A DNA stretch of 50,581 nucleotides. It comes from Bacteroidales bacterium. GTDB lineage: Bacteria; Bacteroidota; Bacteroidia; Bacteroidales; UBA932. Below, piece after piece: positions 8,625 to 17,056 of this stretch (positions within the stretch are counted from its first letter, which is position 1; the number at the start of each line of letters is the position of its first letter). The stretch covers positions 1-50,581 of the forward strand of contig JAFUQW010000055.1 in the NCBI GenBank assembly GCA_017472115.1, written 5' to 3'. The notes beneath the pieces are model-generated. The model saw only the letters and a program-made list of their open reading frames with translations, was not told where the DNA came from and did no database searches. A program made the position numbers and the translations under genes.

Positions 8625-8707
8625 ATTCTGGATGTAACGCCTTTTGTCAGATATGCTTCACCGTCAGTAAAACAAGCCTTCTTACGGATGGCGCAGTTCA
8701 GGACTTG

Positions 8708-9262
8708 TCACAGCTGCCGGTCCGGGTATAGAGTTTCGGCAAGTCTGTCGGCGAGGACTGTGGCGAGAAGGACCTTGCCGTTCTCATCGATGAGATAGAG
8801 GGACGGTATCCAGGTTATGCGGTATGCCTTGGCGATTGCAGAGTCCCTCATTCCGGCCGGATCGTACAGCTGGACTCCGGGCAGTTCATTTTTTGTCACA
8901 TAGTTAGTGAAAGCTTCTTCGCTGCGGTCGAACGAGACTGCTGCAAATACTGTCTCAGACGGGTCTGCTGCAGCATGCATCTGCTTGATGAGAGGCATTT
9001 CCGCCCTGCAGTCGGGACACCAGGAAGCCCAGAACTGAAGCACCACCTTTCTGCCCTTGAAGTCACTCAGCTTCACCGGCTTACCGGAAATATCGTTGAG
9101 AGTGAAATCCGGAGCCTGCGTTCCGGGCTTCAGCATATCAGCAGCATATTTTGCATCAAGGTCGGTTTCGTCCGGAGTCTGAGCCATAAGACAGACTGAT
9201 GAGACAGCAAGTATCACAAAGAAGAATAAAAGTCGTTTTTTCATAACACAGTCATTTATCAT
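8708..9262 (-). CDS. Exported TlpA/thioredoxin-like protein
   Basis: The 184-residue product has an N-terminal signal peptide (KKRLLFFFVILAVSSVCLMA) and a redoxin/TlpA domain: the entry motif GTQAPDFTLNDISG, the active-site motif WASWCPDCRAE (a CxxC with Pro-Asp between the cysteines), and the cis-Pro loop TWIPSLYLID. Such proteins act as periplasmic thiol-disulfide oxidoreductases. The ATG at 9262 overlaps the TGA of the upstream deacetylase gene (ATGA), which suggests translational coupling. A second ATG at 9244 (MKKRLL) would give a cleaner signal peptide; both are possible. The specific partner protein is unknown. Confidence 0.85.
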   Translation of the reverse strand: MINDCVMKKRLLFFFVILAVSSVCLMAQTPDETDLDAKYAADMLKPGTQAPDFTLNDISGKPVKLSDFKGRKVVLQFWASWCPDCRAEMPLIKQMHAAADPSETVFAAVSFDRSEEAFTNYVTKNELPGVQLYDPAGMRDSAIAKAYRITWIPSLYLIDENGKVLLATVLADRLAETLYPDRQL

Positions 9263-10134
9263 AAAGTTTTACCGGTAAGTTCCGCGATAGTGATAAGCTT
9301 GATTCCGCGCTCATTTATGACCTTGCGGACTTCAGGACTCTTCAACATGTCGGTAACTCCCTGACGATCAACGGCTACGTCTTCATATCCGATATGCATC
9401 ACGGTCTCCATCTCCGAATCGTCATAAGCGGGATGGTCGAGGAAAAGATATTTCTTTCCTTTCTCGAGCTTGTTCAGGACCTTGATGAAACTGGAGATCT
9501 TCTCTTCCGAGGTTGCCTTCGGACCATCATAACCGATGCTTTCATAACCGAACTGCTGAGACGCACCTGCCCGGTCGATGCTTGGCAGGCCGTATTCCTT
9601 GGATAGCTCCTGGACAAGTTCCGTCACTTCCGGAGAAAAGGCTGTGGACATCATGTGTCCGGTGATGTGGGTAAGCTGAGGAATCGTTCTGATGGCGAGT
9701 TCGATCTGAGCACGAAATTCCTTTTCTATTTCAGCAAGATCGAATTTCTGCATGTTTTCAAGTACAGACTGACCCGGGTAGGCCGGGTTGGTCCACATCA
9801 TAGGATAGAAATATCCGTATTCATCAACCAGGGACGGACAGACCGTCAAAGGCCTCCACTTGACATTTTCCCATTCGCTTGTAATGGCAAGGTGCACTCC
9901 TGCGTCAAGTCCGGGATTCTCCTTCAGCATCTTGACAGCCTCCGGAAACCACGGTCCTACGACCAGGACCTCAACCGAAGTGGCAATGCCGTTCTTATAG
10001 GTATCGATACTGGCTTCATTGACAGAATGCAAGGCTCCCATGTCATCGATTCTGATGACCAGCTCCTGTGCCGCCGCACTGAAAGAGATGAGATTCAGAA
10101 GGATGGCGGAAAATAAGATAGCAGTCTTTTTCAT
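9259..10134 (-). CDS. Exported ChbG/HpnK (YdjC)-family carbohydrate deacetylase
   Basis: The mature protein opens with LVIRIDDMGALHSVNEA, the paired-Asp metal motif of the YdjC/ChbG family, followed by the GVHLAIT His motif and later HITGHMM. Family members are metal-dependent deacetylases acting on amino-sugar oligosaccharides such as diacetylchitobiose. This copy has a signal peptide ending at SAAAQ, so it works outside the cytoplasm. The longest frame starts at 10155, but a TAAATTTG -7 element covers 10160-10153, so the ATG at 10134 (MKKTAIL) is the better start, giving 291 residues. Its stop overlaps the start of the thioredoxin-like gene. The actual substrate cannot be told from sequence. 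Confidence 0.82.
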   Translation of the reverse strand: MKKTAILFSAILLNLISFSAAAQELVIRIDDMGALHSVNEASIDTYKNGIATSVEVLVVGPWFPEAVKMLKENPGLDAGVHLAITSEWENVKWRPLTVCPSLVDEYGYFYPMMWTNPAYPGQSVLENMQKFDLAEIEKEFRAQIELAIRTIPQLTHITGHMMSTAFSPEVTELVQELSKEYGLPSIDRAGASQQFGYESIGYDGPKATSEEKISSFIKVLNKLEKGKKYLFLDHPAYDDSEMETVMHIGYEDVAVDRQGVTDMLKSPEVRKVINERGIKLITIAELTGKTL

Positions 10135-10152
10135 ATTCAACAGTTTAGTTTT

Positions 10153-10160
10153 CAAATTTA
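10153..10160 (-). promoter_or_regulatory. Candidate -7 element for the deacetylase/thioredoxin operon
   Basis: On the minus strand the sequence reads TAAATTTG, an exact TAnnTTTG match, about 19 bp before the ATG at 10134. A weak TTTA lies 22 bp upstream. It sits on the upstream ATG at 10155, which argues that translation begins at 10134. Confidence 0.45.
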
Positions 10161-10226
10161 AAGCTTTTTTCGATTTAATTTGTAAATTCGCAGGGTTTTT
10201 AGAAACTGTTTCTTAAAGTTCCGGAT

Positions 10227-11558
10227 ATGACTTTCACTATGATCCTTCAGCTTCTGATCGTGCTTGGAGCACTTTGGGTCGGCTCGCGCTACGGTTCCCT
10301 GGCACTCGGTGCCATTTCGGGCATCGGACTCGCCATACTCGTATTCTGTTTCCAGATGAAACCGGGCACACCTCCCACAGACGTCATATATATAATTGTG
10401 GCGGCCGTCACATGCGCCGGCATCATGCAGGCCTCCGGCGGTATGGACTGGCTCATTCAGATTGCTGAAAGACTGCTCAGAAGACATCCCGAGCGCATTA
10501 CTTTCTTCGCTCCGATCTGTACATTCTTCCTCACTGTACTTGTCGGTACGGGACATGTCGTTTACACCTTGATGCCTATCATCTGCGACATCGCGCTGAA
10601 AAAGGGGATACGTCCCGAGCGCCCATGCGCCGTAGCTTCCATTGCTTCTCAGGTCGGCATAACATGCTCCCCCATCGCAGCTGCCGTAGTGGCTTTCGTG
10701 AGCATTTCGAATGCAAACGGGTTCGACATAACGATCCCTCAGGTCCTCATGATAACAATTCCGTCCTGTCTTGTCGGCCTGCTTGCGGCTTCAGCTGCAT
10801 CTTTCAAGAGAGGACTCGATCTGGACAAGGATCCTGAATTCCAGGCAAAGCTCAAGGATCCGGAGCAGTACAACTACATATACGGAAACACAGAGACCAC
10901 CCTTGACCGCGTCATCCCGCAGTCGGCAAAGAATTCCGTTTTCATCTTCCTCGGAGCCCTGGCCATCATCGTGATGTTTGCGATATTTCCTCAGCTTCTT
11001 CCTGTTTTCGACGGGCAAAGACTCAAGATGAACATTGTCATCCAGATAGTGATGATTGCAGCGGCAGCCTTCATGATCATATTCTGCAAAGCAAGTCCTA
11101 AAAAAGCTGTTGCCGGAGCGGTATGGCAGTCCGGAATGGTTGCCGTAGTAGCCATCTATGGCATCGCATGGCTCGCAGACACATATTTTTCAAATTACAT
11201 AGCCGAAATACAGGTGATGCTCGAAGACATTGTGCAGGCATATCCGTGGTCTATTGCATTCGTGTTCTTCCTCGTATCGGTACTCATCAACTCTCAGGGA
11301 GCTGTGGTAGTGGCCATGCTGCCTCTTGCCTTCAAGCTCGGAATAGCGGGACCGGTACTTCTCGGAGTACTTCCTTCTGTCTATGGCTACTTCTTCATCC
11401 CGAACTACCCGTCAGACATCGCCACCGTCAACTTCGACAGGTCCGGCACGACTAAAATCGGCAGATATCTGCTCAACCACTCGTTCATGCTTCCGGGAAT
11501 GGTATGCGTGATCGTATCGACGATTGTCGCATATATGCTTGCCATGATAATAATGTAA
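10227..11558 (+). CDS. dcuB: Anaerobic C4-dicarboxylate transporter, DcuA/DcuB family
   Basis: This is a 443-residue, strongly hydrophobic protein with about ten or more membrane helices and the typical length of DcuA/DcuB. Family-specific stretches include the N-terminus LLIVLGALWVGSRYGSLALG, GTGHVVYTLMPIICDIAL, RPERPCAVASIASQVGIT and FFIPNYPSDIATVNFDRSG. Dcu carriers exchange or take up fumarate, malate, aspartate and succinate across the inner membrane during anaerobic growth. In Bacteroidales, fumarate is a terminal electron acceptor and succinate an end product, which fits. It is divergent from the deacetylase operon by under 100 bp and followed by the Nfn-type pair. DcuA and DcuB cannot be separated with confidence here. 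Confidence 0.88.
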   Translation: MTFTMILQLLIVLGALWVGSRYGSLALGAISGIGLAILVFCFQMKPGTPPTDVIYIIVAAVTCAGIMQASGGMDWLIQIAERLLRRHPERITFFAPICTFFLTVLVGTGHVVYTLMPIICDIALKKGIRPERPCAVASIASQVGITCSPIAAAVVAFVSISNANGFDITIPQVLMITIPSCLVGLLAASAASFKRGLDLDKDPEFQAKLKDPEQYNYIYGNTETTLDRVIPQSAKNSVFIFLGALAIIVMFAIFPQLLPVFDGQRLKMNIVIQIVMIAAAAFMIIFCKASPKKAVAGAVWQSGMVAVVAIYGIAWLADTYFSNYIAEIQVMLEDIVQAYPWSIAFVFFLVSVLINSQGAVVVAMLPLAFKLGIAGPVLLGVLPSVYGYFFIPNYPSDIATVNFDRSGTTKIGRYLLNHSFMLPGMVCVIVSTIVAYMLAMIIM

Positions 11559-11570
11559 CGGAATTTATTA

Positions 11571-11578
11571 TAACTTTG
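11571..11578 (+). promoter_or_regulatory. Candidate -7 element before nfnA
   Basis: TAACTTTG matches TAnnTTTG exactly and ends 23 bp before the ATG at 11602, in the 43-bp gap after dcuB. No matching TTTG occurs 19 bp upstream, so a separate promoter for the pair is only suggested. Confidence 0.35.
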
Positions 11579-11601
11579 TCTGATTTTTAAAACATCAAGA
11601 A

Positions 11602-12465
11602 ATGTACAAGATAACATCAAAGGACATGCTTACTCCTACAATCTGCCGCATGAAGGTGGAAGCTCCGAGACTTGCCGCAGCCGCACAGCCGGGGCAGTTC
11701 CTCATCATCAGGGCTGACGAGCAGGGAGAGCGTGTACCTCTCACAATCAGCGACTTCGACAGAGAAGCCGGCACCGTCACAATCGTGACACAGAGGATCG
11801 GCGCATCAACCACCGAAATATGTACATATGAGGAAGGCGACTCGTTCGCAGACGTTGTAGGTCCTCTCGGCATACCTTCGGACTTCACAGAGATGTCGGC
11901 CGAAGAGCTTGCAGGAAAGAGGTACGTGTTCATAGCTGGTGGAGTCGGAACCGCTCCTGTATATCCTCAGGTAAAGTGGCTCCACGAAAGAGGAGTGGCT
12001 GTGGATGTTATCATCGGTGCCAAGACCAAGGATCTGGTTATCTACAAGGAGGAGATGGAAAGCGTATGCGACAACCTTTATATATGCACCGACGACGGTT
12101 CGGAGGGCTTCAAGGGCCTTGTGACCGCGATGCTTGAGAAGCTCGTGGCCGAGGACGGCAAGGTATATGACCAGGCTGTGGCAATCGGACCGATGATAAT
12201 GATGAAGTTCGCTACGCTCACCTGCAAGAAGCTCGGCCTGCCTGTCATCGTCAGTCTCAACACTCTGATGGTCGATGGAACCGGAATGTGCGGAGCATGC
12301 AGGGTGACAGTGGGAGGCAAGGTACGTTTCGCATGCGTGGAAGGTCCTGAATTCGACGGATATCTCGTTGATTTCGACGAGGCCATGCGCAGGCAGAGAA
12401 TGTATGTGAGCGAGGAGAAGGATGCAAACGAACATCATAAATGCAGAATCGGGAGGGGTAAATAA
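11602..12465 (+). CDS. nfnA: NfnA-type FAD/[2Fe-2S] subunit (sulfide/dihydroorotate dehydrogenase-like)
   Basis: The 287-residue protein follows the ferredoxin-reductase plan seen in PyrK, SudB and NfnA. An FAD-binding barrel carries AQPGQFLIIRADEQGERVPL, an NAD-binding domain carries GGVGTAPVYPQVKWL, and a C-terminal cysteine cluster for a [2Fe-2S] centre has MCGACRV with a later FACVEGPEF. It overlaps the next gene by 1 bp (TAATG), and that partner is the GltD-like subunit, so the pair matches NfnAB, the NADH-dependent reduced ferredoxin:NADP+ oxidoreductase that bifurcates electrons. No large glutamate synthase subunit is nearby, which favours Nfn over glutamate synthase. The function follows from family and pairing. 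Confidence 0.85.
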   Translation: MYKITSKDMLTPTICRMKVEAPRLAAAAQPGQFLIIRADEQGERVPLTISDFDREAGTVTIVTQRIGASTTEICTYEEGDSFADVVGPLGIPSDFTEMSAEELAGKRYVFIAGGVGTAPVYPQVKWLHERGVAVDVIIGAKTKDLVIYKEEMESVCDNLYICTDDGSEGFKGLVTAMLEKLVAEDGKVYDQAVAIGPMIMMKFATLTCKKLGLPVIVSLNTLMVDGTGMCGACRVTVGGKVRFACVEGPEFDGYLVDFDEAMRRQRMYVSEEKDANEHHKCRIGRGK

Positions 12466-13847
12466 TGGCAAACAAGATTCCAAGAGTTCCTGTACGCGAA
12501 CAGGATCCTAAAGTAAGAGCTACCAATTTTGAGGAGGTATGCTATGGATATAATATAGAAGAGGCACAGCTTGAGGCCACGAGATGCCTCAACTGCAAGA
12601 ACCCGCGTTGTGTAGGAGCCTGTCCTGTGAATGTACAGATACCGACATTCATCGCCCATGTAGCTGCAGGAGATTTCGCAAAGGCTGCTGCCGTCATTGC
12701 AGAAGATTCATCGCTTCCTTCTGTCTGCGGACGAGTATGTCCGCAGGAGACCCAGTGTGAGGGAAGCTGCATCCTCGGAGTCAAGGGCGAGCCGGTCGCC
12801 ATCGGCAAGCTTGAGAGGTTCGTGGCAGACTGGAGCCGTGAGAACGGAGGCATCAGGCCGGAAACAGCACCTGCAAGCGGTCACAAGGTGGCTGTCATCG
12901 GAAGCGGTCCTGCAGGACTGGCATGTGCATACGACCTTGCCAAGGCCGGCCACGATGTAACGATTTTCGAAGCCCTCCACCGTCCGGGAGGAGTGCTTGA
13001 GTACGGAATTCCTGAATTCAGGCTTCCTAAGGACAAGGTTGTCGCTCCGGCAATCGAGGACGTGAAGGCACTCGGCGTGAAGATAGAGACAAATGTGATA
13101 GCAGGACGCACAGTTACCATCGACAATCTGATGGACAAGGAAGGATTCGCAGCCGTGTTCATCGGATCCGGTGCAGGACTTCCTCGCTTCATGAACATCC
13201 CGGGAGAGCATTACAACGGCGTATTCTCAGCAAATGAGTTCCTCACGAGAAACAATCTCATGAAGGCATATCGTGACGATTACGACACACCTATCCATGC
13301 AGGAAAGAAGGTAGTGGTAGTCGGTGGCGGCAACGTAGCCATGGATGCTGCAAGAACCGCACTCAGACTCGGAGCCGAGACCACTATAGTATATCGCCGC
13401 ACAGAGAACGAGCTTCCTGCCCGCAAGGAGGAAGTGCACCATGCAAAGGAAGAGGGCATCAAGTTCGCGATGCTCACCAATCCCGTAGAGGTGATCGGCA
13501 ACGAGAACGGCTGGGTGAAAGCCGTAAGATGCATCCGTATGGAGCTCGGTGAGCCTGACGAAAGCGGACGCCGCAGTCCTGTGGAAGTTCCGGGATCGGA
13601 ATTCGAGATCGAGACCGACACCGTCATCATGTCTCTCGGCACATCACCGAATCCTCTCATCGCCAGGACTACCGGAGGACTTGAGACTAACCGCAGAGGC
13701 TGCATCGTGGCTGATGAGAACGGTGCCACGACGCGTCCGGGCGTTTTTGCCGGCGGAGACGCCGTGACCGGAGCCGCCACGGTGATTCTCGCCATGGGAG
13801 CAGGTCGAAAAGCCGCTGCCGCGATTAATGAATATCTGAACAGATGA
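12465..13847 (+). CDS. nfnB: NfnB-type / GltD-like NADPH-binding flavoprotein
   Basis: The 460-residue protein has an N-terminal double [4Fe-4S] region (CLNCKNPRCVGACPVNVQIP and CGRVCPQETQCEGSC), an FAD Rossmann motif (VAVIGSGPAGLACAYDLA) and an NADP-binding Rossmann motif (VVVVGGGNVAMDAARTALRL). It ends with the FAGGDAVTGAATV flavin-binding block. This is the plan of the glutamate synthase small subunit and of NfnB. A purine-rich GGGAGGGG lies about 7 bp before the ATG, unusually SD-like for this phylum. With nfnA it should form the cytoplasmic Nfn complex balancing ferredoxin, NADH and NADPH. It is often annotated as homotetrameric glutamate synthase (gltA). Confidence 0.87.
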   Translation: MANKIPRVPVREQDPKVRATNFEEVCYGYNIEEAQLEATRCLNCKNPRCVGACPVNVQIPTFIAHVAAGDFAKAAAVIAEDSSLPSVCGRVCPQETQCEGSCILGVKGEPVAIGKLERFVADWSRENGGIRPETAPASGHKVAVIGSGPAGLACAYDLAKAGHDVTIFEALHRPGGVLEYGIPEFRLPKDKVVAPAIEDVKALGVKIETNVIAGRTVTIDNLMDKEGFAAVFIGSGAGLPRFMNIPGEHYNGVFSANEFLTRNNLMKAYRDDYDTPIHAGKKVVVVGGGNVAMDAARTALRLGAETTIVYRRTENELPARKEEVHHAKEEGIKFAMLTNPVEVIGNENGWVKAVRCIRMELGEPDESGRRSPVEVPGSEFEIETDTVIMSLGTSPNPLIARTTGGLETNRRGCIVADENGATTRPGVFAGGDAVTGAATVILAMGAGRKAAAAINEYLNR

Positions 13848-13860
13848 CATCTGAGCCATA

Positions 13861-13888
13861 GACCGCCCCAAAAAACAAAGGGGCGGTC
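13861..13888 (+). terminator. Hairpin terminator after nfnB
   Basis: GACCGCCCC (13861-13869) and GGGGCGGTC (13880-13888) form a perfect 9-bp GC-rich stem with an A-rich 10-nt loop, 13 bp after the nfnB stop. The tail is only weakly T-rich. Confidence 0.6.
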
Positions 13889-14019
13889 CATGTTTAAAAA
13901 CACGCTCCATTCACACCCATAATTCTGCCGACCACCAACAAAAGAGAACACTTTACCTATTAGTTGCGCGTGTATTCCATAACTTTAACGAAAACACACT
14001 AAACTAATCAATGTAATCC

Positions 14020-17000
14020 ATGAAAAAAACAGTGTTCTTGATTGGTATCATCTTCTTTCTATCAAGTTTGATACCTAATTTCACATTCGCTCAGAGCGGA
14101 TATGAGGTTAAAGGATTCGTTAACGATCAATTCGGACCTGTCGTGGGTGCTACAGTTCTCGAAAAGGGAACTACCAACGGTACCTCTACAGGCATTGACG
14201 GTGACTATGTCCTTAACGTCTCAGGCCCGACAGCAACAGTAGAAATCAGTTGCATCGGTTACAAGACTTTAACATTTACAGCTAACGCTGTTCCTTCAAA
14301 GCTTACCCTCGAAGAGGATTCGGAGATGCTCGAAGAGACAGTTGTAGTCGGATATGGTTCCCTCAGCAAGAAGGAGATTTCATCATCTGTTGTAAGTGTA
14401 AAGGCTGAAGACTTCAACAAGGCAGCTTCAGGTGACCCTATGCAGCTGCTCGTCGGTAAGGTGGCAGGTCTCAACATCGACATGTCTGCTGACGGTAACA
14501 GTTCAAGCTTCCAGATCCGTGGTGCGACCTCAATCAACGGTAGCAACAATCCTCTCGTTGTAATCGACGGCGTGGCAGGAGCATCACTCAGCGACGTTTC
14601 CACTCAGGACATCGAGTCTATCTCAGTCCTCAAGGACGGTGCATCTGCAGCGATCTACGGTACACGCGGTGCGAACGGTGTCATCCTCGTGACAACCCGC
14701 AAAGGTTCAGGTGAGGCAGGTAAGCTCAGAGTGACTTACGACTCGTATTATGCTATCCAGGCTCTCCACGAGATGCCGGATGTATATAACCTCGACGAGT
14801 GGCTTGAGCTCAACAAGACCAGAGGCAAGGCTGACTACGGTAACAGAATCGACAAGGCTTACTGGAACGCACTCCGCAACGACAAGCCTACCTACGACCT
14901 CAACCAGTACATCTCTCTCGCAGGTTCGACTTCGAAGAGCAACTACAACCTCTCTTTGAACTACACAGACAGGAACCAGCTCTACAAGAACAATGACAGG
15001 CAGTCATACAGCCTCAGGTTCCTCATGACCCAGAAGATGTTCGCTGACGTCGTTGAGAGCACTACCATCGCCAACATCCGTGCAAATGTCAACCACGGTA
15101 ACGGCGGCAGCCTCACAGGTACTATCTTCATGAACCCTACAAAGCCGGTTTATGACGCTACTACTCCTACAGGATATTTCTGGCCTACTGACTCAACAGG
15201 TGCAACAAACTCTGTCGAGAACAACCAGGTTCCTGTAAACCAGAGCCACAGCACAAACATCAGTGTTCAGGAGGACATCAAGATCACATTCATCAAGAAT
15301 GACAATCATCTCCTCACTGCCAACGCAAACGCTGCATTCAACTATTCATCATCTTACGGTCACAGCTATACTCCATCGACCATGCAGACCTGCCAGATGT
15401 GGAATGCTTATGCCGGTTCGGCAAGCCTTGACAGCAGCAACAGCCTCACAAGCAACTTCGAGGCTATGATCAACTACAACCTCGCACTTGACAAGCACTC
15501 CCTCAAGGCTGTGGCAGGTTACTCTTACCGCCAGTCAATGAACGAGAGCATGAACATGACCAACAAAAACTTCCAGTACGACCAGTTCCTTTGGTACAAC
15601 ATCGGTGCAGGTACTTATCTTGATGAAGGTCTCGCAAGCATGGGCTCAGGCAAGGGCTTCAACAAGCTCGCCGGTGTGTTCGGTCGTGTCACTTACTCTT
15701 GGAACGATCTCGTAACCATAACCGGATCAGCTCGTTACGAAGGTAGCTCAAAGTTCGGTAAGGACAAGAAGTACGGTTTCTTCCCTTCAGTTTCAGCAGC
15801 ATGGACAATCTCTAACATGGGATTCATGGACGGAACAAAGGGCTGGCTTGACGAACTCCGTATCCGTGCATCCTATGGTGTGACAGGACGTAACGCAGGT
15901 AGCGACTATGCTTCCCTCTCTACTTACAGCTCAAAGGGTTCAAACTACTTCATGGACGGACAGTGGGTTCCAGGCTACGGTATCTCACGTAACCCTAACC
16001 CGAACCTCGGATGGGAGACTGCAGTAGTATATAACTATGGTATCGACTTCGAATTCCTCGACCGCAAGCTCACAGGTAGCATCGAGTACTTCGACCGCCG
16101 TTCAGAGGACCTTCTTTATACATATACAGCTCCACAGCCACCATATGTATTCAGCTCTATCCAGCTGAACCTCGGTTCAACCCAGAACAGGGGTGTCGAG
16201 CTCGCATTGAACTACAATACACGTCTCGGCAAGGACTGGCGCCTCATGGTAGGAGGTACATACTCTTACAGCACAGCTATCCTCAAGAGCATCGGTAATG
16301 ATGTTTACTCAGCTAACTTCGTTGACCTCTACAGCACAGGCGGTCTCGGATCAAGCGACTACTTCTTCCGTCTCTATGAAGGTACTCAGATCGGTAGCCT
16401 CCGCGGATTCAAGTATGCAGGCTACACTGAGGACGGACAGCTCCTCCACTACACCTACACTACTGATGAGGACGGCAACCAGGTTCCTGCTCTTGACGAG
16501 AACGGCAACTGGATTACCGCGACCAAGACAGGTGTACAGGACAGCGACAAGGTGGTTATCGGTAACACACTCCCTGAGCATTCATTCTCACTCAACATCA
16601 CAGTCAAGTACAAGAACTGGGATCTCAGCCTCAACGGACGTGGTCTTGCAGGACACGACATCTGGAACTCACAGCTCCAGAGCTACGGTTACCCTGGCGT
16701 TGCTTCAGACAACCTCCTCAAGAGCGCATATGAGAAGTATCCTCACCTGACAGCTGACAACAACTACCTCAACTCATTCTTCATTGAGGACGGAGACTGG
16801 TTCAAGCTTGAGAAGGTTTCTCTCGGTAGAAACTTCAACTTCAAGCAGAACAAGGCAGGCCTTGACAACATCTACGTCTATCTTGCTGCAACCAACCTCT
16901 TCACCATCACCAAATTCTCTGGTGTTGACCCTTCAACAGTATCGTCAATGGGACTTACTCCTGGTATCGCAGGTTCGACATCACTTTATACAACCAAGAT

Positions 17001-17028
17001 CACTCTTGGAATTTCAGCTAAGTTCTAA
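14020..17028 (+). CDS. susC: SusC-like TonB-dependent outer membrane transporter
   Basis: The 1002-residue protein has a signal peptide ending at TFAQ, a carboxypeptidase-regulatory-like domain (about residues 28-110), a TonB-box region (ETVVVGYGSLSKKE), the plug with FQIRGATSINGSNNPLVVID, and the SusC signature ISVLKDGASAAIYGTRGANG. A long beta-barrel follows, ending in a Phe-terminated strand. It transports oligosaccharides across the outer membrane using TonB energy, with a SusD lid encoded 28 bp downstream. Its neighbours (several GH13, GH31 and a CBM26-like lipoprotein) point to alpha-glucan oligosaccharides. A weak promoter-like TAACTTTA lies at 13980-13987. The substrate is inferred from context. 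Confidence 0.95.
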   Translation: MKKTVFLIGIIFFLSSLIPNFTFAQSGYEVKGFVNDQFGPVVGATVLEKGTTNGTSTGIDGDYVLNVSGPTATVEISCIGYKTLTFTANAVPSKLTLEEDSEMLEETVVVGYGSLSKKEISSSVVSVKAEDFNKAASGDPMQLLVGKVAGLNIDMSADGNSSSFQIRGATSINGSNNPLVVIDGVAGASLSDVSTQDIESISVLKDGASAAIYGTRGANGVILVTTRKGSGEAGKLRVTYDSYYAIQALHEMPDVYNLDEWLELNKTRGKADYGNRIDKAYWNALRNDKPTYDLNQYISLAGSTSKSNYNLSLNYTDRNQLYKNNDRQSYSLRFLMTQKMFADVVESTTIANIRANVNHGNGGSLTGTIFMNPTKPVYDATTPTGYFWPTDSTGATNSVENNQVPVNQSHSTNISVQEDIKITFIKNDNHLLTANANAAFNYSSSYGHSYTPSTMQTCQMWNAYAGSASLDSSNSLTSNFEAMINYNLALDKHSLKAVAGYSYRQSMNESMNMTNKNFQYDQFLWYNIGAGTYLDEGLASMGSGKGFNKLAGVFGRVTYSWNDLVTITGSARYEGSSKFGKDKKYGFFPSVSAAWTISNMGFMDGTKGWLDELRIRASYGVTGRNAGSDYASLSTYSSKGSNYFMDGQWVPGYGISRNPNPNLGWETAVVYNYGIDFEFLDRKLTGSIEYFDRRSEDLLYTYTAPQPPYVFSSIQLNLGSTQNRGVELALNYNTRLGKDWRLMVGGTYSYSTAILKSIGNDVYSANFVDLYSTGGLGSSDYFFRLYEGTQIGSLRGFKYAGYTEDGQLLHYTYTTDEDGNQVPALDENGNWITATKTGVQDSDKVVIGNTLPEHSFSLNITVKYKNWDLSLNGRGLAGHDIWNSQLQSYGYPGVASDNLLKSAYEKYPHLTADNNYLNSFFIEDGDWFKLEKVSLGRNFNFKQNKAGLDNIYVYLAATNLFTITKFSGVDPSTVSSMGLTPGIAGSTSLYTTKITLGISAKF

Positions 17029-17056
17029 TCTCAACGTGTAAAAGGAAAACATCAAT

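Larger units (their letters stand above)
8201..8707. other. 507-bp gap at the island/core boundary
   Basis: No convincing gene is present. The gap holds a probable terminator (8251-8280), nested inverted repeats (8366-8535) and a strong hairpin (8591-8624), each listed separately. Composition shifts across it from the AT-rich island to the more GC-balanced core, so it probably contains the right end of the accessory region. A 77-codon frame at 8565 was not accepted because it runs into the minus-strand thioredoxin gene and resembles no known protein. Confidence 0.5.

Noticed and set aside
8565..8798. A 77-codon plus-strand frame in the island/core gap
   Set aside because: It overlaps the thioredoxin-like gene on the other strand, crosses a hairpin, has a TTG start and resembles no protein family.
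10158..10556. A 132-codon minus-strand frame opposite dcuB
   Set aside because: Lies over the start of the transporter and has a biased, repetitive composition.
13280..13951. A 223-codon minus-strand frame opposite nfnB
   Set aside because: Antisense to the conserved NADP-binding part of nfnB and runs through the terminator.
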